Of a stretch of 64,000 nucleotides of DNA, positions 1-10,000 are shown piece by piece. Origin of the DNA: Chitinophaga pinensis DSM 2588 (lineage in GTDB: Bacteria > Bacteroidota > Bacteroidia > Chitinophagales > Chitinophagaceae). The translations under genes and the position numbers were made by a program. Under the pieces are notes generated by a model. That model did not search any database, was not told the origin of the DNA, and worked only from the letters and a program-made list of their open reading frames with translations. Each line of letters opens with the position of its first letter. Positions within the stretch are counted from its first letter, which is position 1. The stretch lies in NCBI RefSeq assembly GCF_000024005.1, contig NC_013132.1, positions 2,536,001-2,600,000 on the forward strand, in the 5' to 3' direction.

Positions 1-3000
1 GGCCGACATATATGGTATATGATAACAGGGACCGACTGATCTTCGCACAAGATGCCAAATTGCGCTCCAATAATAAAGGAGAATGGATATTGTTTTTTTA
101 CGACCATATCGATCGTCAGGTAATGCGGGCAGTATATAAGAACGCCAGTGCTACGAGACCAAGTCTTCAGACTCAGATAGATGCAGCTGCTGCATCTGCG
201 AGAACGACGTCTATTACCATACCAGCAATCTCTGATTTGTACATTGATAAACGTGAAGAAGGAGTATCATCCTACATTGCAAAAAACTCGATAGTATTTA
301 TTGACGGATTTGAAACAAACGTAAATGACGAGATTGCAGCTGATATAAATCCCAATGCTCCGGGGACTGTGGAGTCCAGACCCTTAAGTATCATCCCTGG
401 TTTTGACTATGGTAACTATGAGCCACTGGTAACAGCCTACTATGATAACTATAATTGGTCAGGGGCTGCGAAATTTAGTGATGACTTTCAGGTAAGCGCG
501 GGAAATAACAAATATCCGCTGAATGTAGAACCTGACTATGAAGTTAAAGGGATTCCGACCGGTTATAAAGTAAAAGTATTAGGCACAGATCAATGGTTAT
601 CAACAACATTTTTTTATGACCGTTATGGAAACGCTATTCAGTGTCAGTCTGATAATATAAGCGGGGGTAAAGATATTGTCACTTTCCAATATGACTTTGC
701 TGGCAATGTCCTTTCTGTCTATAGTATAGTTAAAAATCCTAAAGCTGTTACACTGAACGAAGTGAGAACACGTGTCCGCAATGAATATGAGAATGGTAGA
801 ATAATGAAGGTCTATCATGAAATTGTGAACGGGCAAGCGGTTTCAAAGTTAGTGGGTGAGTATGATTATGATGAATGGGGGCGCATTACCCAGAATAAGC
901 TGGGAACACTTGAAACATTACAGTACGATTATGATTTTCAGGGAAGGATAACTGGTATGAATGCGGCATATGCGAAAGATAAGTCAGCTGGCAACTACTT
1001 TGGTATGCAGTTCTTTTATGATGATGGCTTCCAGAATGGAAGAACAGACGATAAGTTGTCTGGTGTAACATGGCGCAGAAAAGGCGATCCCGATGAATGG
1101 CATGCGTATGGCTTCGGATACAACAGTGGAGGAGGGCTTGCAAAAGCTGACTATACACAAAATACAGGTAGCAACTGGAATAATACCGATGTGGATTATA
1201 AAGTATACGATCTGGAGTATGATGCAAACGGAAATATCAAAAAATTGAAACAGGATGGGATGTTACTGGGAAAGGTGAAATCAGGTATAGATGACCTACA
1301 GTATACATATGATAATAATAACTGGAGTAATACGCTTGTAGCTGTGGAAGATAGCAAAGGAAACAAGCAGCAAGGTGATTTTAAAGATGGGGTACATACA
1401 GCTGTAGAATACAATTATGATGAAAATGGTAATCTTATTAACGATTTGAATAAGGGGATTACCATTGTATATAACTCATGGTTGAATAAACCAGAAAAGA
1501 TAACCTTTGACAATGATGCCACTAAAAGTATAAGTTTTGTATATAATGCTCAGGGACAGCGATTACAAAGGATTGTAAAAGATGGTACAAATACCTATAC
1601 GTATACTTATAACAGTGGATATATCTACAAGAATGATAAGTTACTTTTATTTCCCCAACCGCAAGGGCGGGTCCGTGTGAATGCTAACGGGCAAATGATA
1701 TATGATTATTTTATTTCCGATAATAGAGGGAATACCCGTACTGTAATTACAGAGGAAACGAATGAGGTATACTATAAAGCATCACATGAAACTAATCCTC
1801 AGCCAACGCCTGCTATTCCGGAAAGGGAAAGTTTTAATTTCCCAAAATATGTAGATGTAATCCCTGCGGGGCATAAGTTTTATGATTATCAGGGAACTGG
1901 TAGCAACAGGCAGTTTGTTAAATTGAACAGTGGTGATCCTGATAGAAAAATTGGCACAGCGAAAGTCCTTAGGGTGATGGCAGGTGATAAAGTAGAAGTA
2001 GGAGTACAGTCTTATTATGCTAACAATTCGGTATCAAACAATACACCTAATGAACTGCCGGAGATAATTCTGAATCAGCTTATCAATTCTTTACTAGGCC
2101 CTGTTGCCGTAATTCCGAACGGACATGATAATATTCTTCAGGGAACGGGGAATGGACTTATTCTCAATAAAGAGGATATGAACACATTCTTACAGAATAA
2201 GAACAACGCCAATCCTCCATCGCAGGTTCCCAAGGCATATCTTAACTATGTATTGTTTGACGATAATTTTAAAATGATTGAAGGCAACCCAGTAAGGGTC
2301 TCATCTCCAGGGGAAATTATCCCATTGACCGGGCAATTAGATGTCAGGAAAAATGGTTATCTGTACGTTTATTTGTCAAATGAAAGCAACGCTGATGTTT
2401 ATTTTGACGATCTGGTTGTCAAACATACGAGTGGTCATTTGCTTCAGGAGGACTCATACTATCCCTTTGGATTGCAGATGAGAGGGTTAAGTAGCCAAGC
2501 ATTAAGCCGATTGGAGAATAATTATCTTTACAACGGTATTGAGAAAATATCGGATTTTGATCTCGAGATTTATGATGCTGCTTACCGCAATCTTGATCCG
2601 CAGACAGGTAGATGGTGGCAGCAAGATCCTCTACAGGAAACTATGGTTAATTATTCGCCATATAACAGTAATTTCAACGATCCTATCAATTTTTCAGATC
2701 CTAATGGAGACTCACCGCTTGGAGTGTTCCTGGGCGCTACTGCGGGATTTGCTGTTGGAGCTACTGCCGGTTACATGATTGCAAACAATAATGGTTATGA
2801 CAAGAAGACGACAACACTTACAGGCGCAATTATAGGAGGTGTTTTAGGAGGGGTTGCAGGAAATTACGGAGGCGCAATCTTTAATAATGATAACAACGTA
2901 TTAAAATGTTTTAACTTCCAAAAAAAATGGATTGATGATCCTAGTTTCTTCCAAAGAATCGGTTACTATTTTCAACGGAGCGAAATAGGAACGGAGAAAA

Positions 3001-3656
3001 CAATTATGTTCAGATTCAAAGCGGAGTATATACGTAAAATTAAACCTGACAAACTTAAAATAGTCATAAATAAAGGACTTATAAACATACCTGTATTACC
3101 AGTTAGACCAATATTTCAGGATATACCAGACAAGGATCCTGTTGACGAAGAGAAGGGGGATGGTAAAAAGAAGGAGGAGGAAAAACCCGGGGGTGGGGGA
3201 GGACCGCCGAAAGAGAAAGAAGTGATAAAAAGAACATTCAGATCAGCTGCGCCGACTCAGGATCCATGGATTACTTTGTCAAAGGAACAGGTAGATATGA
3301 TGAATCAGATAATCAAACTTGCAAAAGAGGCAGGAAAGACCAAGGTTATACTACTTTACAGGTCAACATCTTCTGAGGCATTTTTCCAGCTGAGTAAAAA
3401 TTATCGCCGGGATGCGAATATGTACGAAACATTTGATCCTAAAACGGGATTAAGAATTGAGGATATCGGTGGGCATAAGGGAAAGACTGACCAACGGAAA
3501 ATGATTCTCGATCAGCAATTTGGAACTAATGGCTGGAATAATCTGATGGAACAAAGGGTAAAAATGCTAGACTATATGAAGAATAAAGGAATGAAACCAA
3601 CTGTTGAATTTAAAGCAAGCTCGAACTTTAACGGGTATGATGTGGAAATCCAATAA
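1..3656 (+). CDS. RHS repeat-associated core domain protein, 5'-truncated by the window edge
   Basis: The reading frame is open to base 1 (codons before the first ATG at 12 read P-T-Y), so this is the C-terminal 1,200 or so residues of a larger surface or secreted RHS/YD-repeat protein. YD-like repeats are visible as YDYDEWGRI and YDYDFQGRI (about residues 285-315). The conserved RHS core lies at about 835-900 (YNGIEKISDFDLEIYDAAYR, then DPQTGRWWQQDPL and ending in DPNGD). After the core comes a Gly/Ala-rich hydrophobic stretch (about 901-925), a charged Lys/Glu/Gly/Pro linker (about 1050-1072), and a compact final domain of about 130 residues (1085-1214). In this family the part after the core is the variable tip, often a toxin. 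I do not recognise the domain, so toxicity is an inference. The gene is A+T-rich compared with the purL region. Confidence 0.85.
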   Translation, partial: PTYMVYDNRDRLIFAQDAKLRSNNKGEWILFFYDHIDRQVMRAVYKNASATRPSLQTQIDAAAASARTTSITIPAISDLYIDKREEGVSSYIAKNSIVFIDGFETNVNDEIAADINPNAPGTVESRPLSIIPGFDYGNYEPLVTAYYDNYNWSGAAKFSDDFQVSAGNNKYPLNVEPDYEVKGIPTGYKVKVLGTDQWLSTTFFYDRYGNAIQCQSDNISGGKDIVTFQYDFAGNVLSVYSIVKNPKAVTLNEVRTRVRNEYENGRIMKVYHEIVNGQAVSKLVGEYDYDEWGRITQNKLGTLETLQYDYDFQGRITGMNAAYAKDKSAGNYFGMQFFYDDGFQNGRTDDKLSGVTWRRKGDPDEWHAYGFGYNSGGGLAKADYTQNTGSNWNNTDVDYKVYDLEYDANGNIKKLKQDGMLLGKVKSGIDDLQYTYDNNNWSNTLVAVEDSKGNKQQGDFKDGVHTAVEYNYDENGNLINDLNKGITIVYNSWLNKPEKITFDNDATKSISFVYNAQGQRLQRIVKDGTNTYTYTYNSGYIYKNDKLLLFPQPQGRVRVNANGQMIYDYFISDNRGNTRTVITEETNEVYYKASHETNPQPTPAIPERESFNFPKYVDVIPAGHKFYDYQGTGSNRQFVKLNSGDPDRKIGTAKVLRVMAGDKVEVGVQSYYANNSVSNNTPNELPEIILNQLINSLLGPVAVIPNGHDNILQGTGNGLILNKEDMNTFLQNKNNANPPSQVPKAYLNYVLFDDNFKMIEGNPVRVSSPGEIIPLTGQLDVRKNGYLYVYLSNESNADVYFDDLVVKHTSGHLLQEDSYYPFGLQMRGLSSQALSRLENNYLYNGIEKISDFDLEIYDAAYRNLDPQTGRWWQQDPLQETMVNYSPYNSNFNDPINFSDPNGDSPLGVFLGATAGFAVGATAGYMIANNNGYDKKTTTLTGAIIGGVLGGVAGNYGGAIFNNDNNVLKCFNFQKKWIDDPSFFQRIGYYFQRSEIGTEKTIMFRFKAEYIRKIKPDKLKIVINKGLINIPVLPVRPIFQDIPDKDPVDEEKGDGKKKEEEKPGGGGGPPKEKEVIKRTFRSAAPTQDPWITLSKEQVDMMNQIIKLAKEAGKTKVILLYRSTSSEAFFQLSKNYRRDANMYETFDPKTGLRIEDIGGHKGKTDQRKMILDQQFGTNGWNNLMEQRVKMLDYMKNKGMKPTVEFKASSNFNGYDVEIQ

Positions 3657-3680
3657 TTTAATAGAAAATCCAGTATAAAA

Positions 3681-4634
3681 ATGATGAAAAAATGTGCTGT
3701 AATATTGTCTGTTTTGTGTCTTCTTATGGGCTATAGCAACGCTCAAAAAATTGACTATACACCGGTAGATAAATATGTGACGGAGATTAAAGCGGATACT
3801 ACTCTGAAAACGGATGATCTGGTTGCATTAATCATTCGTCCTTTTAATGATCAGCATCGTAAAGCAAGAGCCATTTTTGACTGGATTTGTATTAATATTT
3901 ATTATGATTATGAAGGATATGTATTGAGTCTTAATAATACTGCTACCTATCCATTTAAAAGCCCGGCAGAAGTATTGAAAAAAAGAACTGGAATTTGTTC
4001 GGAAATTAGCGGTCTCGCTAAAGAAATGTTTGAAAAAGCAGGATTGAAATGCGAAGATATATATGGCAAAACCAGGACCACTTTGACAAGTGGTCCTGGT
4101 TCACATGCCTGGAACGCTGTGACTGTGGAAGGGAAATGGTTTCTCTTTGATTGCACCTGGGGAGGCTCTGATAAAGACCTTCATAAGGTAAACTATTTCT
4201 ACTTTATGACGCCTCCATCGTTTCTGATTGCTTCTCATTATCCGGATGATCCCAAATGGACCTTATTAGAAACATATCCCACACAGACAGAATTCGATCA
4301 GTTCCCAACAATTTGGTGCGATTACTTTAATTATTCGGATAAGCCCTTTCCCCGCAATAGGGAAATTATTTCAACTGGTGGAAGTTTTAGTATCACTAAT
4401 TATGTAATAAAAGGTTTTACACAGGACATCCGTATTATGGACAAGGATGATAATGAGATGTCATTTCGCCAGGCGCCGGTTCTGAGTCCAGCTGGGGATA
4501 CTACCGCTTATAGTATCACCGGTCTGCCCAAAGGAAATTTTACAATGAGAATTTCCAGTTTTTCCAGTAATCCAACTCAATGGGCGTTGACAGCACTCAA
4601 CAGGTTAATGGAGTTTGAATTATTAATTAAATAA
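3681..4634 (+). CDS. Secreted transglutaminase-like (papain-fold) protein
   Basis: A 317-residue protein starting at a tandem ATG, 24 bases after the RHS stop. It begins with a signal peptide (MMKKCAVILSVLCLLMGYSNAQ), so it is exported. The transglutaminase-like core has a readable catalytic triad: Cys106 in TGICSEISG, His142 in GSHAWNAV and Asp157 in LFDCTWGG. This is the order and spacing of the transglut_core/kyphoscoliosis-peptidase superfamily. The C-terminal 120 residues look like a beta-sandwich. Family members act as cysteine peptidases or cross-linking enzymes, and the substrate here is unknown. The close same-strand spacing suggests co-transcription with the RHS gene. It could process or accompany the RHS protein. 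An immunity role is possible but nothing in the sequence specifically supports it. Confidence 0.85.
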   Translation: MMKKCAVILSVLCLLMGYSNAQKIDYTPVDKYVTEIKADTTLKTDDLVALIIRPFNDQHRKARAIFDWICINIYYDYEGYVLSLNNTATYPFKSPAEVLKKRTGICSEISGLAKEMFEKAGLKCEDIYGKTRTTLTSGPGSHAWNAVTVEGKWFLFDCTWGGSDKDLHKVNYFYFMTPPSFLIASHYPDDPKWTLLETYPTQTEFDQFPTIWCDYFNYSDKPFPRNREIISTGGSFSITNYVIKGFTQDIRIMDKDDNEMSFRQAPVLSPAGDTTAYSITGLPKGNFTMRISSFSSNPTQWALTALNRLMEFELLIK

Positions 4635-4691
4635 CAGCGGTGAGATTTGGGCAGGTTCCCTAAATAGGTGTGGAACTTTAATTTTAGAAGC

Positions 4692-4793
4692 ATGAAACGA
4701 CATCTTCTGTCCATTATAATTGCCTGTAGTTACTGCACAGGCGTTTCTGCGCAGGATGCCAGCCCCCCCTTAAATATTTATTCAATCGATTGA
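4692..4793 (+). pseudogene. Truncated secreted-protein gene (signal peptide only)
   Basis: A 33-codon ORF reading MKRHLLSIIIACSYCTGVSA then QDASPPLNIYSID and a stop. The first 20 residues are a well-formed signal peptide with a cleavable VSA-Q junction, but almost nothing follows. It contains a run of seven C bases (4763-4769). Shifting frame there extends the reading by only a few codons before another stop, so a single slip does not restore a long gene. The likeliest reading is the 5' stump of a deleted secreted-protein gene, possibly another RHS-family gene. A genuine tiny secreted peptide cannot be excluded. Confidence 0.4.
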
Positions 4794-5066
4794 CAGTACA
4801 AAGACAGCACTTTGTATAAACGACACGTCAAAACAATTGCAGGAGCGGAAGAGCAGGCCTGTTGGGCATGTGTATTATATGAATCGTTGTTTTGATTGAT
4901 TTACTCCTCATTGTCTTCAGTTGGCTCCCGCTTCCTTATATATTTGTATAAGTAACCTCTTTCATATTAAAACGACTTCATATGAAATAGCTTCGTCTTT
5001 CAATGACCTTTGATGGCCAGCACAAAACAGGGTTTTGCCTGGCTATTTTAGAAAGTGACAAATAGG

Positions 5067-5099
5067 TTTGGGATCTACATGCGCAAATTTGTACATTTA
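5067..5099 (+). promoter_or_regulatory. Putative Bacteroidota promoter for sigma factor gene 1
   Basis: TTTG at 5067-5070 is followed after 21 bases by TACATTTA at 5092-5099, a 7/8 match to the TAnnTTTG -7 box used by the primary sigma factor of Bacteroidota. Transcription would begin near 5107. This lies downstream of the first possible TTG start (5068) and supports translation from the TTG at 5119. Confidence 0.45.
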
Positions 5100-5118
5100 T
5101 AGGCATTATTATATCACA

Positions 5119-5700
5119 TTGTCGAGTGAACAGTCATACGAGGAAAAAGAGTTGCTTGCCGCCATCGCCAAAGGGGATACCAGGGCCTTTGCAGCTATAT
5201 TTAAAAAATACAGAATGCCTGTGTTTATGCACACGCTCAGTATTATTAAATCTCCTGAAAGGGCGGAAGAAATCACACAGGACGTTTTTTTGAAAATATG
5301 GCATTACCGCGAGGGCTTAGATCAGCTGAACTCCTTCGAAAATTATCTTTTTATTGTAACCCGCAACTATACCATTTCAGAACTCCGCAAAAAATTCATT
5401 CCCACAGATCCGGAAGTGGACCAGGCCTATAGCTGGACACCAGAAAGGCAGCTCCAGTTTAAAGAGCTGAGTAGCCGTCTGCATGAAATCATTAACCGGC
5501 TTCCTCCCCGCAGGAAACAGGTGTTTGTCATGAGCCGCCTTGAAAATAAAACGCATCAGCAGATCGCCGATGAACTAAAGATTTCGTCAGGGACAGTCAA
5601 TCAGCAGCTGATGGCGGCTTTGAGCTTTATCAGGGCCGAACTGGCAGGGTTTCCGGAGCTCTGTATATTATGGATATCGCTGTGTTCTATCTTTTTTTAA
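5119..5700 (+). CDS. ECF-type RNA polymerase sigma factor (module 1)
   Basis: A 193-residue sigma-70 family protein. Region 2 is seen in FAAIFKKYRMPVF through ITQDVFLKIW, and region 4 in LPPRRKQVF through HQQIADELKISSGTVNQQL, a helix-turn-helix. It should direct RNA polymerase to the downstream SusC/SusD operon when released by the FecR-type protein encoded next. No ATG exists at a sensible place. The frame is open to a TTG at 5068, but a promoter-like -7 box lies inside that extension, so I chose the TTG at 5119, giving (M)SSEQSYEEKELLAAI, the usual length of such proteins. The extreme C-terminus is hydrophobic (LCILWISLCSIFF), a little unusual. The stop codon sits in a T/A-rich run that also forms the first copy of a direct repeat before the FecR gene. 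Confidence 0.85.
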   Translation: MSSEQSYEEKELLAAIAKGDTRAFAAIFKKYRMPVFMHTLSIIKSPERAEEITQDVFLKIWHYREGLDQLNSFENYLFIVTRNYTISELRKKFIPTDPEVDQAYSWTPERQLQFKELSSRLHEIINRLPPRRKQVFVMSRLENKTHQQIADELKISSGTVNQQLMAALSFIRAELAGFPELCILWISLCSIFF

Positions 5701-5743
5701 AAAAAGTGCATCCCTGATCTATGTACTTTAAAAAAAGTGCGTC
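5696..5743 (+). repeat. 17-bp direct repeat between sigma and FecR genes
   Basis: TTTAAAAAAAGTGCATC at 5696-5712 and TTTAAAAAAAGTGCGTC at 5727-5743 differ at one base and start 31 bases apart, about three helical turns. The first copy overlaps the sigma stop codon. The position suggests a control element for the FecR gene. Confidence 0.5.
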
Positions 5744-5779
5744 TTTATATCTGAACAGGGCGCGCTAAAGGATAATATT

Positions 5780-6925
5780 ATGAATGATGCTGCTATAAAG
5801 GAGCTATTGGATAAGTATCTGACAGAGACATTGACTGCAGAGGAAATGTCGCAATTCCGGCAATTGCTGGAAGATGAAGAGCAGATGCAGGTCCTTGATT
5901 CCCGGCTGAGAGAGCTGTTTGATTTTCAGCTGCAGCAGGAATATTCGCTTCCGGAAATAGACCAGCGGCTTGAGCAGCATGTGATGTCTGTGATACATAA
6001 TGAATTACCTAAGCCGCTTTATCGCAGAATGCCTGTTCGCAGATGGATGGCGGCAAGTGCCGTCGTGTTGCTGCTGATCCTGGCAGGCGGTGGGTATTAC
6101 TTGTCAAGACGTCCGGTACAAACGCAGCATGTAAAAGTATTGGCAGATATACAACCTGGCCGAAGCGGAGCAATGCTGACACTGGCAGATGGAACCGTCA
6201 TACAATTGGATTCACTCCGGAATGGTACAGTTGCTTTACAGGGCGGACAAGGCGTGCAGGTGCAGAATGGTGAGTTAGTATATAATGGTGAAGGGAATGA
6301 GGTAGTATATAATACAGTCTCTACTCCCAATGGTCGTCAATACCGGCTCGTTTTGCCGGATGGTACGAAAGTATGGTTGAATGCAGGCAGTAGTATTCAT
6401 TATCCGTTGCTGTTCCGTGGGAAAACGAGAAGCGTAGAGATGACCGGAGAAGCTTATTTTGAAGTAGCCACAGATGCTGCAATGCCTTTTGTGGTGACTG
6501 TAAATAAGAAAGAACTGATAGAAGTATTAGGGACAAGCTTTAATATAAAGGCATATAACGAGGAGAAGAGCATCGCCGCTACTTTACTGGAAGGCCGTAT
6601 ACGGGTTGCAAAAAAGACAGTACTACAACCCGGACAACAAGCGCTTCTCCGGGATGGTATGATGGTAATGAACCATCCTGAACTTGAAAAAGTAATAGCA
6701 TGGAAAAATAATCTTTTTGACTTTGATGACAGCGATCTGGATGAAGTCATGCATCAGATAGCACGCTGGTATGATATAGAAGTGGTGTATGCGGGCCACC
6801 AACCGAATATACAGTTCACCGGTAAGATCAGCCGGAATATGACATTAAAAAACTTATTGAATACACTGGCAGTCTCAGGTGTGAAATGCCAACTGGAAGA
6901 TGGAAAACTGATCGTCTTCCCCTGA
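5780..6925 (+). CDS. FecR-family anti-sigma/regulatory protein (module 1)
   Basis: A 381-residue inner-membrane protein. An N-terminal cytoplasmic segment (about 1-85), which should bind the sigma factor, is followed by one membrane helix near 88-108 (ASAVVLLLILAGGGYYL). Next come a periplasmic FecR domain (TPNGRQYRLVLPDGTKVWLN, GEAYFEVA, LGTSFNIKAY) and a C-terminal DUF4974 domain (about 310-381, DLDEVMHQIARWYDIEVVY). In this family the periplasmic part contacts the STN domain of the partner SusC-like receptor, and the signal is passed to the sigma factor. The gene lies 79 bases after the sigma gene and 120 bases before its SusC partner, consistent with one transport-sensing unit. Confidence 0.92.
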   Translation: MNDAAIKELLDKYLTETLTAEEMSQFRQLLEDEEQMQVLDSRLRELFDFQLQQEYSLPEIDQRLEQHVMSVIHNELPKPLYRRMPVRRWMAASAVVLLLILAGGGYYLSRRPVQTQHVKVLADIQPGRSGAMLTLADGTVIQLDSLRNGTVALQGGQGVQVQNGELVYNGEGNEVVYNTVSTPNGRQYRLVLPDGTKVWLNAGSSIHYPLLFRGKTRSVEMTGEAYFEVATDAAMPFVVTVNKKELIEVLGTSFNIKAYNEEKSIAATLLEGRIRVAKKTVLQPGQQALLRDGMMVMNHPELEKVIAWKNNLFDFDDSDLDEVMHQIARWYDIEVVYAGHQPNIQFTGKISRNMTLKNLLNTLAVSGVKCQLEDGKLIVFP

Positions 6926-7045
6926 TTTAGCCAATAACATAAAAGACAAACAACCAATAATGCCGGGTAGTTGACGAACTGCCTGAGAGGGTCTTTATTT
7001 TTCAGAATCAACCAATTTCTAACAACTAAACATCACGAGAAGTGT

Positions 7046-10000
7046 ATGCAAAAACATCGTTTTGCGTTCCGCATGTTCCGTAGTGGTCCGTTTCTAAAAT
7101 TTTCTCCGGCCAGACGGATGACGGCATTGTTCTTTACTTTTTTATTATTGCAGATAAACGTCCAGACGCAGGCACAAACCGTTACACTCAAGGGAAAAGA
7201 TCTCACTTTGAAACAGGTATTCAAAGCTATTGAGCAACAAACCGGTTATGTTGTTTTTGCCAACAAAAGTTATCTGAATGAGACAAAAAGCGTCGCTGTA
7301 GAAGCGAATGCAATGCCATTGAGACAATTTATGGAGGCATGTACAAAAGATCAGCCGTTTGGTTTTACAATTGCTGATAATACCATTACGCTGACGCCGA
7401 AGGCCAAGTCTAAGTCGGGTGATAATGTCGTTCCTGTAAAAGAGATGGTAGAGGGAAAAGTATCCGGCGTCGACGGACAAGTACTGGAAGGTGCTTCCAT
7501 CAGGGTGAAAGGTAACACCAATGGCACCTATACCGATAAAGAAGGCAGATTCTCCATAGACGCTTATGAGGGTGATGTTCTTATTATTTCATTCGTCGGA
7601 TTTGAATCCAGGGAATACAAAATTGGGAGTAACCACCATTTTAATATTGTCCTGAACAGGGCGAGCATCACTGCAGGGGAAATCGTTATCTCCACCGGTT
7701 ACCAGCAGAAAAAAGTCAGTGAAATTACCGGCGCTTTACAGACAATTAAAGGCGATGAGCTGCGTAAAGGCGTCTCCACTGTCAATGCTTTGGCTATGCT
7801 GAAAGGAAAGGCCAGCGGACTTTACATCGTTGAAAACGGCGGTAGTGTGGCGACAAGAGGACAGGTGGTGATGCATGGTCAGGCATCAATGCCAGACCAG
7901 TCTAATACTAATTTCGGTCCCTTACTGGTGATAGATGGTGTTATCAGCAATGTTCCAAACCTCCAGGATATCGTCAATCCGAATGATATCGAAAGTATTA
8001 CTATTCTTAAAGACGCAGCTTCTACCGCGATCTATGGATCGCGTGCAGCACAGGGTGTCATTGTGGTGGTTACCCGCCGTGGTGCTAACGGTAAGATGAA
8101 AATAGGACTGAATACCAGTTATGGAAAGGTGAAAAACAACAGACTAGTAGATTATATGAATACCAGTCAGCTGAGTACTCATATACATAATTATATGGCG
8201 TCATTGTACGCGGCATCTCCGTCTTTAAATAGCACCTATGGCAGTTTTGATAACTACTTTAATACGACCAGGATCTATACAGACGATGATCTGCAGCATG
8301 ATTATGACTGGAGTAATAAAACATTTTATCCGGATGGTAACCAGAGTAACATCAATCTTTCTATGTCTGGAGGGAATGAAAAGACGAAAGTATATACTGC
8401 GCTTGACTGGACCCGGCAGGATGGAACAATACTGGGAGATAACCTTGACAGGAAAGCATTCCGCCTGAACCTCGATCAGCGGATTAATAGCAAACTTACG
8501 CTTAGCATCAATACCAATGTATTGATCGATAAGTATGCTGCTTCCACATCTGAAAATCAGAATTACCTTTTCCTCCCATGGGTCACTCCTTATTATGCAA
8601 ATGGCGCCCTGGCAGATTCTGTACCTAATTATATATATAATTCTTCAGGGAAAAGAGGTACGGTCTACTATGATAATCCTTTATACTCTTATACATATAA
8701 TACTGCCATTACCAAAAGACAAAGTTACCTGCTTACGGGTAAGTTAAGGTATGACATCCTGCCATGGTTGTCCGTACAAACAACCAATACACTGCAATAC
8801 ATCAATAACAATCTTAATTCCTATAAAGATCCGCGGACTTACCGGGGCCGTTATGATGGCCCTGCAAACAACAGAATATATGTAAATGGTGCGTTGACCG
8901 TTTCTGATGACAGAACTAATTATTTCCTGACATCGAATCTGATTACGGCCAGTAAACAGTTTGGAGAACATACCCTGACTGCTTTGGCCGGCCAGGAGTA
9001 CAGTAAAACCAATACAAGTTATTTCTCCGTATCGGTATATGGGTCACCTTATCCCGGAGAACGTACATTAGGTGCTTTTCAGAATTATGGGACTTATATT
9101 AACAAGCTATTCGGCACAATAGCCACTCCTTATTCTTCAGCTCCTGTTGAAAAAGGCTCCTTCTCTGTATTTGGAGAGCTGAATGATAATTACAAAGAGA
9201 AATACTTTGCATCTGCCTCATTGAGAAGAGATGCTTCTACCAATTTCGGTCGTAACAACCGATATGGTACTTTTTATTCTTTGAGTGCGGGATGGCTGAT
9301 CAGTAAGGAATCATTTATGCAATCGGTAAAACCAGTTACCAATCTGAAGTTGAGAGCCGCCTACGGTACCTCCGGCAGGGAAGCAGGCGCTGATTATCTC
9401 AATTTTACTACCTATGCGGATGTGTTCCGTTATAATGATGCAAATACCTATGGCTCTACTATCCAGCGGTTGGGAAATGATCAGATTACCTGGGAGACGA
9501 CTTATACTACCAATATAGGATTGGATCTTGAACTTTGGAAGCGTATTAACCTGAGCACTGATCTGTATAGCCGTCGTAGTGCCGGTCTGTTGCAATCCGT
9601 GCAGTTACCTACCTATATTGGTTTTGCAACACAGATCCGGAATATCGGTGAGCTTACCAATAAGGGGATAGATATTAACCTGTCGACCATCAACGTGCAG
9701 ACAAAGGACTTTAAGTGGACGACTGAATTTAACATCAGCTTTAACAAAAACAGGCTGACCAAAATATATGGCGATTCGTTGATTGATGGTTTTACAGGTG
9801 GCTATTATCGATATAAAGGCGAGGACATTAATACATTGAAGGCGATCCCTTACCTGGGTGTGAATCCTGATAACGGAAGACCATTGTTCCAGCGGATGAA
9901 TGCCGACAAAAGCATATCAATAGTAGACTCTCTGCCATTGGCCAAAGCCGCGGGATTACAGAATTACCTTAATATGGGATCTGCAACACCGAAATTTTTC

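Larger units (their letters stand above)
4635..5118. other. Gene-poor stretch with a gene remnant and a promoter
   Basis: About 480 bases between the transglutaminase-like gene and the first sigma gene. It contains the truncated signal-peptide ORF at 4692-4793 and a Bacteroidota-type promoter at 5067-5099. The part between (about 4800-5050) is A+T-rich with stops in all frames, and I see no further gene, repeat or RNA in it. Confidence 0.6.
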
